From Rheinheimera salexigens (GTDB lineage Bacteria; Pseudomonadota; Gammaproteobacteria; Enterobacterales; Alteromonadaceae), in NCBI RefSeq assembly GCF_001752395.1, contig NZ_MKEK01000001.1, forward strand, positions 1,167,044 to 1,231,043: DNA of 64,000 nucleotides, given 5' to 3'. Below are positions 55,291-63,490 of the stretch, piece after piece (the stretch's first letter is position 1; each line of letters starts with the position of its first letter). The notes below the pieces were generated by a model. The model searched no databases and was not told the DNA's origin. It saw only the letters and a list, made by a program, of their open reading frames with translations. The position numbers were made by a program, and so were the translations under genes.

Positions 55291-56304
55291 TTACCACCGC
55301 GCAAAGTGGTTTTCAGCCAAGCCGGGTACTTGATTTAACACTATTTTATCACCCTTTTCCGTTACAATTATGCCACTAAAAACACCACAATATTGACGGA
55401 AATTACTTATCACCAGACCAAGGTTGAGTTGTTCTTGACGCGCTTGATGCGGGGTAAATGTGAGTTGCAGTCTTTGATCGCTACTGTTAAATGTCCAGAT
55501 AGAATTGGCATGCTGTTTATCAAATTGAATATCAACATTCGCTATACGATGCATCTGGCCATTTAGCCAAAACGCATTTTCATTAAAGCCAGTTTCATTA
55601 ACACCCGCAGCGACATTTAAACCAAAGTGTCCTTGTGCTAATACCGCACTAATACTGCCCCAGCGCCAATTAGTTTCTCGCCGCATATAGCCCGCTGAAA
55701 AATCATAACCCCCTAATGCTGAGCTTAAATCTAAGCGTTGGCCTTTATAATCCAACTGACCCGTAATAGCTAAAGCGTTATGTTTTTGGGTGTAAGTCCA
55801 GCCGTTATAGCCAGTAGGGCTACACATGGCTATAGGCTGTGCGCTGCTGGCACCATTTAGGCTGAATTTGCCATTAAACATTTCGCCGCTAAGTTCAATG
55901 TGCCAATTGTAGTTATCCAAATCAATACTTATCTGCTGTTTAGCCTTAATGTGAGCACTGCCAGATACTGGGGAAGGACTCATTTGAACACCTAAGCTAA
56001 AAGGTTTGATTATGCTGATTTCATCTAAATGTTGCTGCTGGCGCTGATAAAAATAACAAAAGCCATTAGCGGCATAACGAATGTCGGCAATGGCGATACC
56101 AATTTGCCAATCAGGATGACAAATACTGATAAATTGAAACTGCTTATAATGTAAATATTTGGCTAGTTTAGAGGCAGGTTTATCCATAACCGTATGATAG
56201 GCAAATTCTGCCAAAGCCAAATCTGTAATGGGGCTATCAAAATAACCAAAGCGCGGTTGGCCTTGTGTATTGATAAGTTTGTTGGGGGGTACTTGATTAG
56301 TCAT
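55291..56304 (-). CDS. DUF2804-family protein
   Basis: The start is ATG 56304 (MTNQVPPNKLINTQGQPRFG), giving 337 residues; a GTG four codons upstream is possible. The opening, plus HPDWQIGIAIADIRYAANG and the ALGGYDFSAGYMRRETNWRWGS block (core GGYDFSAGYMRRE), match DUF2804, a predicted beta-rich domain of unknown function. There is no signal peptide. It is a single gene on the minus strand, between the M23 gene and the SlyD-like gene. Confidence 0.75.
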   Translation of the reverse strand: MTNQVPPNKLINTQGQPRFGYFDSPITDLALAEFAYHTVMDKPASKLAKYLHYKQFQFISICHPDWQIGIAIADIRYAANGFCYFYQRQQQHLDEISIIKPFSLGVQMSPSPVSGSAHIKAKQQISIDLDNYNWHIELSGEMFNGKFSLNGASSAQPIAMCSPTGYNGWTYTQKHNALAITGQLDYKGQRLDLSSALGGYDFSAGYMRRETNWRWGSISAVLAQGHFGLNVAAGVNETGFNENAFWLNGQMHRIANVDIQFDKQHANSIWTFNSSDQRLQLTFTPHQARQEQLNLGLVISNFRQYCGVFSGIIVTEKGDKIVLNQVPGLAENHFARW

Positions 56305-56449
56305 GACAAAGCACACTTAAATGGCGATAAGCCATCAAAGCATACTTTAATCATAACTAGCAAGTGTAAGGATAAGTTGAAGCAGCCAAGGTGATAACCT
56401 AAAGTAGCTAAGTTACACCATTGAATTTATGGCAGTTAATTTACAGGAA

Positions 56450-56935
56450 TTAGTGATCAGCCTGACCATCAATACCGTGAACATGGCCATGTGCTAGCTC
56501 TTCTTCAGTGGCGTCACGCACTAGCGTAATTTCAACATCAAAGATTAAATCAATACCGGCTAATGGATGATTACCATCAACTATTACATCGGTATCGGTG
56601 ACTTCTAAGATAATAACGGACTGCTCTTGGCCTTCAGGCCCTGCAGCACGAAAGCGCATACCTGGTGCAACATCCATACCTTCGAACATGGTTTTAGGCA
56701 CAGCTTGAGTTAGGGCATCATGACGTTCGCCATAAGCTTCTGCAGCTGGAATATCGGCTTTAAAAGTCTCTCCGCTAGTTTTACCAATTAATGCTTGCTC
56801 TAAGCCGGGGATTAATGAACCGTGGCCAAATAGAAAGACTAAAGGCTCGCCACCTTTAGAAGAGTCTAATTCGTCACCAGTTTGGTTAGTAACGGTATAG
56901 TGAATGGCGACAACTTTGTCTTGAGAAATGGTCAT
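56450..56935 (-). CDS. FKBP-type prolyl isomerase, SlyD-like
   Basis: The 161-residue protein has the FKBP domain split by an insert-in-flap chaperone domain, as in SlyD: HYTVTNQTGDELDSS, PLVFLFGHGSLIPGLEQAL, then GERHDALTQAVPKTMF and HPLAGIDLIFDVEI. The C-terminal tail is short (HGHVHGIDGQADH), with a few histidines rather than the long metal-binding tail of E. coli SlyD, so it may be the SlyD-like paralogue found in Alteromonadales. It lies 13 nt downstream of ygfZ on the same strand. Confidence 0.88.
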   Translation of the reverse strand: MTISQDKVVAIHYTVTNQTGDELDSSKGGEPLVFLFGHGSLIPGLEQALIGKTSGETFKADIPAAEAYGERHDALTQAVPKTMFEGMDVAPGMRFRAAGPEGQEQSVIILEVTDTDVIVDGNHPLAGIDLIFDVEITLVRDATEEELAHGHVHGIDGQADH

Positions 56936-56948
56936 GAAAACCTCTGTT

Positions 56949-57986
56949 TTATAAGGAGTAAGGTAACGGTACTATTTGCAACGACGGCGCACTGTCGCTG
57001 TTCAACCGCAGAGAATCTGCCGGTGTTATGTCATTGGGCAGCACGGCAATCAACCATAATGTATTGTTGATATTAGCTGCATTAACAACCTGGCCAGTCC
57101 GGCGCCAGTTTTCGTTTAATTGCAGTTCAATGTCTGTACCTGCAGCAGGCAATTCATCGGTTTCAGCAGTAAGAATAAAGGCAGCGCGTTTATTGCCACC
57201 ACGGTACTTTAAGCGGGCGACTGTTTCTTGGCCGATATAACAGCCTTTAGTAAAACTAATGGCATCAATAGCTTGCAGGTTTAACATTTGTGGCACTAAC
57301 TGGCCAATTAATCCGTGTTCAAGATAACTAAAACCGCAACGAATATGCTCTGCTAACCATAAATTTGGCGCCGCAAAAGGCAGTGCTTGGCTCATCAATT
57401 GTTGTGCCGCACTAATTGACTGCAACATAATAAAGTGGCTTTGGCCTAAACGCAGCAATAGGGCATTATTGTGCCGACTTAATTGGCCAATGTCAGGCAG
57501 GCTAAAGCCTAACTCTGCAATTAAGGCACTGACCTTAGCTTGCTCTGTACCACCAATACCAAATACGGCATATTGGTCTTGGCCTGAGCTAAAGGAGACT
57601 TTAGAGAAAACACCGAATTTTTTCCATTGCTCGGTAGAGGCGGTTAATTCATCTCTAAAAGCGATAACGATTAATGGTGCTATTTCACTATCAGAACTAT
57701 CAGAACTATCAGAACTATCAGAACTATCAGCGCTATCCTCTTTAGTCGCAGTGCAAATATGGAATTGCGACCACATTTTGCCCTTAGCGTCACAATGGGC
57801 GCCACGTAGAAAAGCCGTGTTAGTCAGCGCTGCTATATCGCAGGTAGTTTGGCTTTGCATATATTTAATCGTGTCAGCCCCACTAATGCTTAGGGTGTCA
57901 AAAGCCGGTAAAGGCGCAATAAATGCTTGCTCTGGCTCTGTAGATAGCCCAGCGTAATGTTCAGCGGTTAACCATGATGTATGCAT
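56949..57986 (-). CDS. ygfZ: YgfZ-type folate-binding Fe-S repair/tRNA modification protein
   Basis: YgfZ helps keep iron-sulfur enzymes such as MiaB active. The 345-residue protein has the diagnostic FTKGCYIGQETVARLKYRG motif near residue 245 and an aminomethyltransferase-like fold (PAFDTLSISGADTIKYMQSQ near residue 35). Unusually, residues ~85-100 are a low-complexity Ser/Asp run (four copies of Asp-Ser-Ser) encoded by a 9-bp tandem repeat, lengthening a loop. It is divergent from sdhE-ygfX, as in enterobacteria. Confidence 0.93.
   Translation of the reverse strand: MHTSWLTAEHYAGLSTEPEQAFIAPLPAFDTLSISGADTIKYMQSQTTCDIAALTNTAFLRGAHCDAKGKMWSQFHICTATKEDSADSSDSSDSSDSSDSEIAPLIVIAFRDELTASTEQWKKFGVFSKVSFSSGQDQYAVFGIGGTEQAKVSALIAELGFSLPDIGQLSRHNNALLLRLGQSHFIMLQSISAAQQLMSQALPFAAPNLWLAEHIRCGFSYLEHGLIGQLVPQMLNLQAIDAISFTKGCYIGQETVARLKYRGGNKRAAFILTAETDELPAAGTDIELQLNENWRRTGQVVNAANINNTLWLIAVLPNDITPADSLRLNSDSAPSLQIVPLPYSL
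57691..57735. repeat. 9-bp tandem repeat inside ygfZ
   Basis: Four perfect units of TCAGAACTA span 57691-57726, with a fifth diverged unit (TCAGCGCTA) to 57735. On the coding strand each unit reads GAT-AGT-TCT, Asp-Ser-Ser. Copy changes would keep the frame. Confidence 0.93.
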
Positions 57987-58135
57987 AATAACGTCAGCTA
58001 ATTTAACTCAATTAAGTGGTGATAGTATAATCATTGGGGAATGCAGCTAAAAGCTCAACCCCAAGACGGAAAATTTGTTAGAATCGATGTTTAATATCAT
58101 GCTCATTTAAATCTGAGCCACGCATAAGGTGAAGT

Positions 58136-58387
58136 ATGACAGAATTGATGATTAAACCAAGATTGCGCTGGGCATGTCGCCGCGGCATGCTTGAGCTAGA
58201 TGTGCTTTTGGCTCCTTTTGTTGAAGAGGGCTATGACGCGCTTAGCTTAACGCAAAAACACGACTTTGAGCGTTTGTTAGCAGCGGATGATCCTGATTTA
58301 TTTAGTTGGTTTATGGGCCATGGCAAGGCGAAGGACCCGGCTTTACAAGCTTTAGTCGCTGTGATCTTGGATCGTGTCCGAGTTTAA
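58136..58387 (+). CDS. sdhE: Succinate dehydrogenase flavinylation factor SdhE
   Basis: SdhE (YgfY) promotes covalent FAD attachment to succinate dehydrogenase and fumarate reductase. The 83-residue protein carries the RGxxE motif in WACRRGMLELDVLL, the functional site, and LLAADDPDLFSWFMG near residue 55. It is divergent from ygfZ and overlaps ygfX by 14 nt. Length and gene order are standard. Confidence 0.95.
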   Translation: MTELMIKPRLRWACRRGMLELDVLLAPFVEEGYDALSLTQKHDFERLLAADDPDLFSWFMGHGKAKDPALQALVAVILDRVRV

Positions 58388-58814
58388 TCTTTGTTTGCAA
58401 TCATCGACACTAGCCCAGTGCTTACTTTGGCTAGTGTTACCTTCTCCCTTATTGGTATTAATGGCTAATCCGGTACCCACCAGCGGTTGGCTAATCATTA
58501 TTCCGTTGTTGTTAGGCTATTATTTAACGTGGTTGGCCTTAATTCAACGGCGCCAAAATAAGCAGCTCGCTACAATAACGGCCGACGGGCAATTACATTG
58601 GTTTGCACCCATAAATGATACCGGTCAGGTTAAAGTAGGCGGCTTAGTCAGTCAGTATGTGCTGCGTTTAGATTGGTATAGCGATAATCAACAGCGGTTA
58701 TTGCAACAGTGGATTTTTTTCGATCAGTGTCAGCCCACCGACTTTCGAGCTATTGCTAGGGTAATAAGCCAAACTAATTGGTCCGTGACTAAACATAATA
58801 AGCTTAGCGAGTGA
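58374..58814 (+). CDS. YgfX-like membrane protein
   Basis: The 146-residue protein begins at GTG 58374 inside the end of sdhE. It has two hydrophobic helices at ~15-32 and ~38-56, then a soluble tail with a conserved-looking ITADGQLHWF and VLRLDWYSDNQQRLLQQWIFF (core RLDWYSDNQQR). E. coli YgfX (CptA) is the partner of SdhE; sequence similarity is modest, and position makes the call. The function is debated. A 9-bp hairpin overlaps its stop codon (58807-58844). Confidence 0.78.
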   Translation: MSEFNLCLQSSTLAQCLLWLVLPSPLLVLMANPVPTSGWLIIIPLLLGYYLTWLALIQRRQNKQLATITADGQLHWFAPINDTGQVKVGGLVSQYVLRLDWYSDNQQRLLQQWIFFDQCQPTDFRAIARVISQTNWSVTKHNKLSE

Positions 58815-58856
58815 CGTTGGCTGACTTAGGGTATAGTCACTCGCGAATCAACGGCG

Positions 58857-60458
58857 TTATTTAGGTTCAAGTATGGTCGGTTTACTATCGGCTAATAATT
58901 TAGGGTAATCTAGATTGTAATGCAAACCACGGCTTTCTTTGCGCTGCATAGCGCTATGGATAATAAGCTCAGCCACCTGAACTAAATTTCTTAATTCTAA
59001 TAAGTGATGGCTAATATGAAAGTTACTGTAGTATTCATTAATTTCTCGCTGTAATAACTCTACCCGATGTAACGCCCGAGCTAAGCGCTTATTAGTGCGC
59101 ACTATACCCACATAATCCCACATAAAAAGTCGCAACTCATGCCAGTTATGGCTAATAACGATTTCTTCATCTGAGTCGCTAACACGGCTATCGTCCCAGG
59201 CCGGAACATTTTCCAGAGCGGTTGTGGTGTCCAGTTGCTGCAAAATATGTTTTGCCGCAGCTTGGGCAAACACCACACATTCTAATAATGAATTACTGGC
59301 CATGCGGTTAGCGCCATGTAAGCCGGTATAAGCGACTTCACCCACAGCATATAAGTTGGTTATATCAGTTTGGCCATCTAAAGACGTGACAACACCGCCA
59401 CAAGTATAATGTGCTGCCGGCACCACTGGGATTGGTTGTTGGCTAATATCAATACCGATACTTAAACATTTGGCATAAATAGTCGGGAAGTGCTCAATAA
59501 CAAAATCTTTTGGTTTATGGCTGATATCTAAATACACGCAATCAGCGCCAAGACGCTTCATTTCAAAGTCGATAGCACGGGCGACTATATCCCGCGGGGC
59601 CAGTTCAGCGCGCTCGTCAAACTCAGGCATAAAGCGGCTGCCATCAGGGCGCAATAAATACGCGCCTTCGCCACGCATAGCTTCCGTAATTAAAAAGTTG
59701 GGCGCATCTGGGTGATATAAGCTGGTAGGGTGGAATTGGTTAAACTCCATATTGGCAACTCGGCAGCCGGCTCGCCAGGCCATAGCAATACCATCGCCAC
59801 TCGCTACATCGGGGTTACTGGTATAAAGGTATACTTTACTGGCACCACCGGTAGCTAACGCCACAAAGCGCGCTCGGATCAGTTCCACTTTGCCAGTTGA
59901 TGTGTTTAAGACATAAGCGCCATAGCAACGTTTAGCATCTAAGCCTATTTTTTTGCCATTAATTAAATCAATGGCATTATAGTTTTCCAGTAATGTAATA
60001 TTTTTATGGGCTTTAACTTGTTCAACTAAGGTCAGTTGTACTGCTTGACCAGTGGCGTCTGCCGCATGCAAAATCCGGCGATGGCTATGACCGCCTTCAC
60101 GCGTTAAATGATATTTAAGCTTGCCATCATTATCTTGGTACTGATCAAAGGGTACGCCTTGGGCTATCAGCCATTGCATTGCCGTTTTAGCATTGCTAGC
60201 GGTAAATTGTACCGCTGCTTCATCACATAAGCCGGCGCCTGCCACCAAGGTGTCTTTAACATGGGAGTCAATACTATCATTTTCATCAAATACTGCGGCA
60301 ATCCCGCCTTGTGCATACAAGGTAGAACCTTCGCGTAAAGGGCCTTTGCTTAACACTAAAACTTGTGCGTTATCAGCTAGTTGTAGTGCTAATGATAAAC
60401 CGGCAGCACCGCTACCGATAATTAATACATCACAAAGATATTCTTTTGCTTGCTTCAT
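58857..60458 (-). CDS. nadB: L-aspartate oxidase
   Basis: NadB oxidises aspartate to iminoaspartate, the first step of NAD synthesis. The start is ATG 60458 ([17 protein letters not shown]), giving 533 residues. The FAD-binding motif is [24 protein letters not shown] near residue 50, HFPTIYAKC and [15 protein letters not shown] are family blocks, and [15 protein letters not shown] is near the end of the FAD domain. It is divergent from rpoE, the arrangement seen in E. coli. Confidence 0.96.
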   Translation of the reverse strand: MKQAKEYLCDVLIIGSGAAGLSLALQLADNAQVLVLSKGPLREGSTLYAQGGIAAVFDENDSIDSHVKDTLVAGAGLCDEAAVQFTASNAKTAMQWLIAQGVPFDQYQDNDGKLKYHLTREGGHSHRRILHAADATGQAVQLTLVEQVKAHKNITLLENYNAIDLINGKKIGLDAKRCYGAYVLNTSTGKVELIRARFVALATGGASKVYLYTSNPDVASGDGIAMAWRAGCRVANMEFNQFHPTSLYHPDAPNFLITEAMRGEGAYLLRPDGSRFMPEFDERAELAPRDIVARAIDFEMKRLGADCVYLDISHKPKDFVIEHFPTIYAKCLSIGIDISQQPIPVVPAAHYTCGGVVTSLDGQTDITNLYAVGEVAYTGLHGANRMASNSLLECVVFAQAAAKHILQQLDTTTALENVPAWDDSRVSDSDEEIVISHNWHELRLFMWDYVGIVRTNKRLARALHRVELLQREINEYYSNFHISHHLLELRNLVQVAELIIHSAMQRKESRGLHYNLDYPKLLADSKPTILEPK

Positions 60459-60517
60459 GCGATACACTTGTTTGCAGTCAAAGTCGGGCTATTGTAGCTT
60501 TTTTGTCAAACTTATCA

Positions 60518-60545
60518 GAACTATTTCTTTCATCGATGGTCATAA
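60518..60545 (+). promoter_or_regulatory. Probable sigma-E autoregulated promoter of rpoE
   Basis: GAACTA (60518-60523), a 16-nt spacer and TCATAA (60540-60545) resemble the sigma-E consensus (GAACTT, 16-17 nt, TCAAA). It lies 61 nt before the rpoE start, where autoregulation is expected. Confidence 0.5.
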
Positions 60546-60606
60546 TGGTACGCAAGAACAGCGCCAGTAAGCATTATAGTCAGTATTACAGGGGATAAGC
60601 TCGAAC

Positions 60607-61182
60607 ATGAGCGAGCAAGAATTGGACTGGCAAATTGTCCAGCGTGTACAACAGGGTGATAAAGCCGCCTTTAATTTGTTGGTAAAAAAATATCAACATA
60701 GAATAGCGAACTTAATATCTCGATATGTCTCTAACCATGGAGACGTGGCCGATGTGGCACAAGAAGCTTTTATAAAAGCTTATCGTGCAATACCCGGTTT
60801 TCGCGGTGAAAGTGCTTTTTATACATGGCTTTATCGTATTGCAGTTAATAGCGCCAAAAATTATTTAGTGGCTAGAAATCGTAAGCCACCAGCAACAGAT
60901 GTGGATGCCGATGACGCTGAATTCTTTGATGGCAGTGATGCCTTAAAAGAGCAAGATTCACCGGAAAGGCTATTGTTATCTGAAGAGATCCGTTCAGTTG
61001 TGTTTAACACAATTGATAAATTACCTGACGAGCTGCGTACTGCAATTACTTTGCGCGAGTTAGAAGGGTTAAGTTACGAAGAAATTGCGGAAGTGATGGC
61101 ATGTCCAATTGGCACCGTTCGCAGCCGTATTTTTAGAGCAAGAGAAGCAATTGATGCTCAACTTAAGCCGTTAATAAGTTAA
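60607..61182 (+). CDS. rpoE: RNA polymerase sigma-E factor
   Basis: RpoE directs the envelope-stress response to misfolded outer-membrane proteins. The 191-residue protein begins MSEQELDWQIVQRVQQGDK and shows sigma region 2 (DVADVAQEAFIKAYRAI, FYTWLYRIAVNSAKNYL) and region 4 (LEGLSYEEIAEVMACPIGTV), nearly identical to enterobacterial RpoE. It heads the rpoE-rseA-rseB-rseC operon and is probably transcribed from the sigma-E-type promoter at 60518. Confidence 0.98.
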   Translation: MSEQELDWQIVQRVQQGDKAAFNLLVKKYQHRIANLISRYVSNHGDVADVAQEAFIKAYRAIPGFRGESAFYTWLYRIAVNSAKNYLVARNRKPPATDVDADDAEFFDGSDALKEQDSPERLLLSEEIRSVVFNTIDKLPDELRTAITLRELEGLSYEEIAEVMACPIGTVRSRIFRAREAIDAQLKPLIS

Positions 61183-61245
61183 GTATCAGTGGCACAACAC
61201 TAGCAAGCTAACTATGCATAGCTAGTAAATATGACAGGAACCAAT

Positions 61246-61863
61246 ATGTCGTCAGAAAATCAAGAATGGCTCTCTGCTGCCAGTGATAATCAGTACATTG
61301 ATGAGCAACAGCTTGATGTATTGTTGGAGCAGGCAGAGTTACAGCATAAACTGCAGCGCTTCCATACTGTAGGTGCGGTATTACGCCAAGAAAAAAGCAT
61401 CGAGCTTCCAGCAAGCTTTGCTGATGATATTGTCGCTAAGCTAGCCGATGAGCCGGTATATAAATTGCAGCAAACTAGCAATTTGGTCACAAAAGTGGAT
61501 CCAAAGGCTAAAGCAGCAAATAGCGGTTGGTTTCAAGCAGTGGCCCAAGGTGCAATTGCGGCCGGTGTGGCATTAATGGCGGTATTTGGTGTGCAACAGT
61601 ATCAGCAGTCGCCTACGCAAGATGCATTATTACCGTTGCCGGTATTACAAACTCTACCTGTAGCGGGTTTTGCTACGCCGGTGAGTTTAAGTCAAACAAC
61701 CGTCAGCTCTCGCTTTGAACAGCAAGAGCAGCAAGCGATGCTAGAACAGCAAAAACGGTTACAGGCTTTGCTAAATGCTCACCGCCAACAAGTGCGAAGC
61801 ATGGAACAACAACAGCAGGCTAGTAATCAAAAACCGACTAAAGTGGTTGAAAACGAGCAATAA
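61246..61863 (+). CDS. rseA: Anti-sigma-E factor RseA
   Basis: RseA holds RpoE at the inner membrane until DegS and RseP cleave it. The start is ATG 61246, seven bases after AGGA; the ATG at 61231 lacks such a site. The 205-residue protein has a cytoplasmic sigma-binding domain (~1-85, with EWLSAASDNQYID), one membrane helix (~98-118, AIAAGVALMAVFG) and a periplasmic tail that becomes a glutamine-rich coil. The sequence is divergent, but the operon position decides the call. Its stop overlaps the rseB start. Confidence 0.9.
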   Translation: MSSENQEWLSAASDNQYIDEQQLDVLLEQAELQHKLQRFHTVGAVLRQEKSIELPASFADDIVAKLADEPVYKLQQTSNLVTKVDPKAKAANSGWFQAVAQGAIAAGVALMAVFGVQQYQQSPTQDALLPLPVLQTLPVAGFATPVSLSQTTVSSRFEQQEQQAMLEQQKRLQALLNAHRQQVRSMEQQQQASNQKPTKVVENEQ

Positions 61864-62792
61864 TGATGCGATTCCAAGGCTTTTGTTGTGCCATAGTTCT
61901 GATGTTAATCTCTACTATGGCGCAAGCCGAACAAGCAGGCTGGGCGATATTTAATAAAGTACAGCATGCGGTGAAAGAGTATAATTTTGATACCTCTTTT
62001 GTGGTATTAAAAGGTAGTCAAGTTGACACTTACCGTTGGCTGCATGGTAAGTCAGAGCAGCAAGAAATAGAGCATTTAATCCCTTTAGACACTAACGGTG
62101 TCGATATACTGAGGCGAAATGAGCTAGTTTATTACTTGCTGAGTGACAGACCTGCGTTTGTAGTCTCGGGTCACAGTATTGCTGAATTGCCTGCAATACT
62201 GTTTGAATCTGACACCAAACTAAAGCAGCTGTATAATGCAGTTCCTGGCAGTAGCTCTGTAATGTCGGGGCGAAGCGCGCAGTTATTGCGCCTGACTGCT
62301 AAGCAGCCGGGTCGTTATCATTATTGGTTGTGGCTAGATGATGAGACAGGCTTCCCATTGCGTATCGATACCTTGTCAGAACAACAAGCCCCGCTAGAGC
62401 GATGGTTAGTCACCCATATGCAAATTACCCCAGAGTTTCCAGAGAACCTGCAAGCTTTACTGGTTGCAGATTTACCGCAACCGGCTGCAGCTGAGATTAA
62501 ATCTATGCCTAATGCCAAGCAGCAATTAACTTGGTTGCCTGATGCTTATCATATTATTACTCAGCCGGCATCTATCCCACAATTAGAATCTAATTTACAA
62601 AGCTATTGGTTATTAACCGATGGATTGCATCAAGTGTCGGTATTTGTTCAACCCAGTCAAGGCTTACCCACCCAAGCTTATCGTGATGGAGCCACCACTA
62701 TTTTTGTGCAAAGCTCGCCAGTGCTTGAAGTCACGGTAATTGGCCCTGTGAGTATTGATATTGCCCGCCAGCTAGCAGCAGGAGTTAAGTAA
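61863..62792 (+). CDS. rseB: Sigma-E regulatory protein RseB
   Basis: RseB is a periplasmic protein that binds the RseA tail and shields it from DegS, sensing lipopolysaccharide intermediates. The 309-residue protein has a signal peptide (~1-22, ending STMAQA), then the MucB/RseB N-terminal domain (FNKVQHAVKEYNFDTSFV, RRNELVYYLLSDRPAFVV) and a C-terminal domain with TDGLHQVSVFVQP. Two adjacent ATGs at 61863 and 61866 are possible starts. It overlaps rseA and rseC by one base each. Confidence 0.94.
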   Translation: MMRFQGFCCAIVLMLISTMAQAEQAGWAIFNKVQHAVKEYNFDTSFVVLKGSQVDTYRWLHGKSEQQEIEHLIPLDTNGVDILRRNELVYYLLSDRPAFVVSGHSIAELPAILFESDTKLKQLYNAVPGSSSVMSGRSAQLLRLTAKQPGRYHYWLWLDDETGFPLRIDTLSEQQAPLERWLVTHMQITPEFPENLQALLVADLPQPAAAEIKSMPNAKQQLTWLPDAYHIITQPASIPQLESNLQSYWLLTDGLHQVSVFVQPSQGLPTQAYRDGATTIFVQSSPVLEVTVIGPVSIDIARQLAAGVK

Positions 62793-63247
62793 TGGTAGAA
62801 CAACTCGCTAGTGTAGTGGCAGCAGAAAACAATGGCGTTTGGTTAACCACTACGCCTGTCAGTAGCTGTAATGCTTGTAATGTCAGTGACGATTGCGGCA
62901 CCGGCATCGTGGCTAAAACCCTGACACCTCGACAGCACCGCTTTTTTGTCAGTACCGATTTAAGCTTATTACCAGGTGAGCAAGTTAAAATAGCCGTTTC
63001 TGAGCAAAATTTATTACAAGCCGCCTTTATTGTCTATTTACTGCCTTTAGTATTAATGTTGCTAGCTGCTTTATTTGCTAGCCATAGCCTAATGTTAGCT
63101 GAAGGCTGGGTTATGTTAGCGGCGCTATTGGGCGCGAGTGTTGGTTTCTTGATAGCACGGCGCTATAGCTTATGGCAGCAAAGTCAAACTGAGCAAATCC
63201 ATATAATGCAAGTATTGCCACAACTTGCCATTCATCTCGCTGAATAA
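62792..63247 (+). CDS. rseC: SoxR-reducing system/RseC-family protein
   Basis: RseC is an inner-membrane protein of the SoxR-reducing complex, also linked to sigma-E. The 151-residue protein has an N-terminal cysteine cluster (SSCNACNVSDDCGTG, residues ~24-38) typical of the family, and two membrane helices (~75-95, ~101-120) before a short tail. It starts on the last base of rseB and ends the operon. The spacing of three cysteines suggests a metal or iron-sulfur site. Confidence 0.93.
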   Translation: MVEQLASVVAAENNGVWLTTTPVSSCNACNVSDDCGTGIVAKTLTPRQHRFFVSTDLSLLPGEQVKIAVSEQNLLQAAFIVYLLPLVLMLLAALFASHSLMLAEGWVMLAALLGASVGFLIARRYSLWQQSQTEQIHIMQVLPQLAIHLAE

Positions 63248-63287
63248 ACTATTTATCATTAGTTTTAAGCAAATAGACAGTAGCCTT

Positions 63288-63371
63288 TATTAAATAAAAC
63301 ATAGAAAGTATTAAATAAAGCATAGCAAGTATTAAATAACACCTAGCAAGTATTTAATAACACATAGCAAG
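63288..63371. repeat. Four 21-bp tandem repeats upstream of lepA
   Basis: Units start at 63288, 63309, 63330 and 63351 and follow the pattern TATTAAATAAMRCMTAGCAAG, with one to four differences between neighbours. The 21-bp period equals two helical turns, so the AT-rich runs are in phase. The array lies 41 nt past the rseC stop and 119 nt before lepA, inside a 243-nt gap that holds no gene. A TACAAT at about 63388 could be a lepA -10. Confidence 0.88.
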
Positions 63372-63490
63372 GCGCTGCGGGATAGAGTACAATTCGGGCT
63401 AATTTTTCAGAATAACCTGCGTTTTAGTGGCTGGTTGTGCTAAGCAAAATGCTGCACCCACCCTAAGTCGCCTAAAGCTTTGCGGACAAC

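Noticed and set aside
57691..57735. CRISPR-like array
   Set aside because: The units are contiguous 9-mers with no spacers and lie within a coding gene. The 63288-63371 and 21156-21221 repeats are also spacer-free.
57469..57957. 162-residue plus-strand frame opposite ygfZ with a repeated Glu-Leu-Ser run
   Set aside because: The repeat is the antisense reading of the 9-bp ygfZ repeat; there is no independent support for coding.
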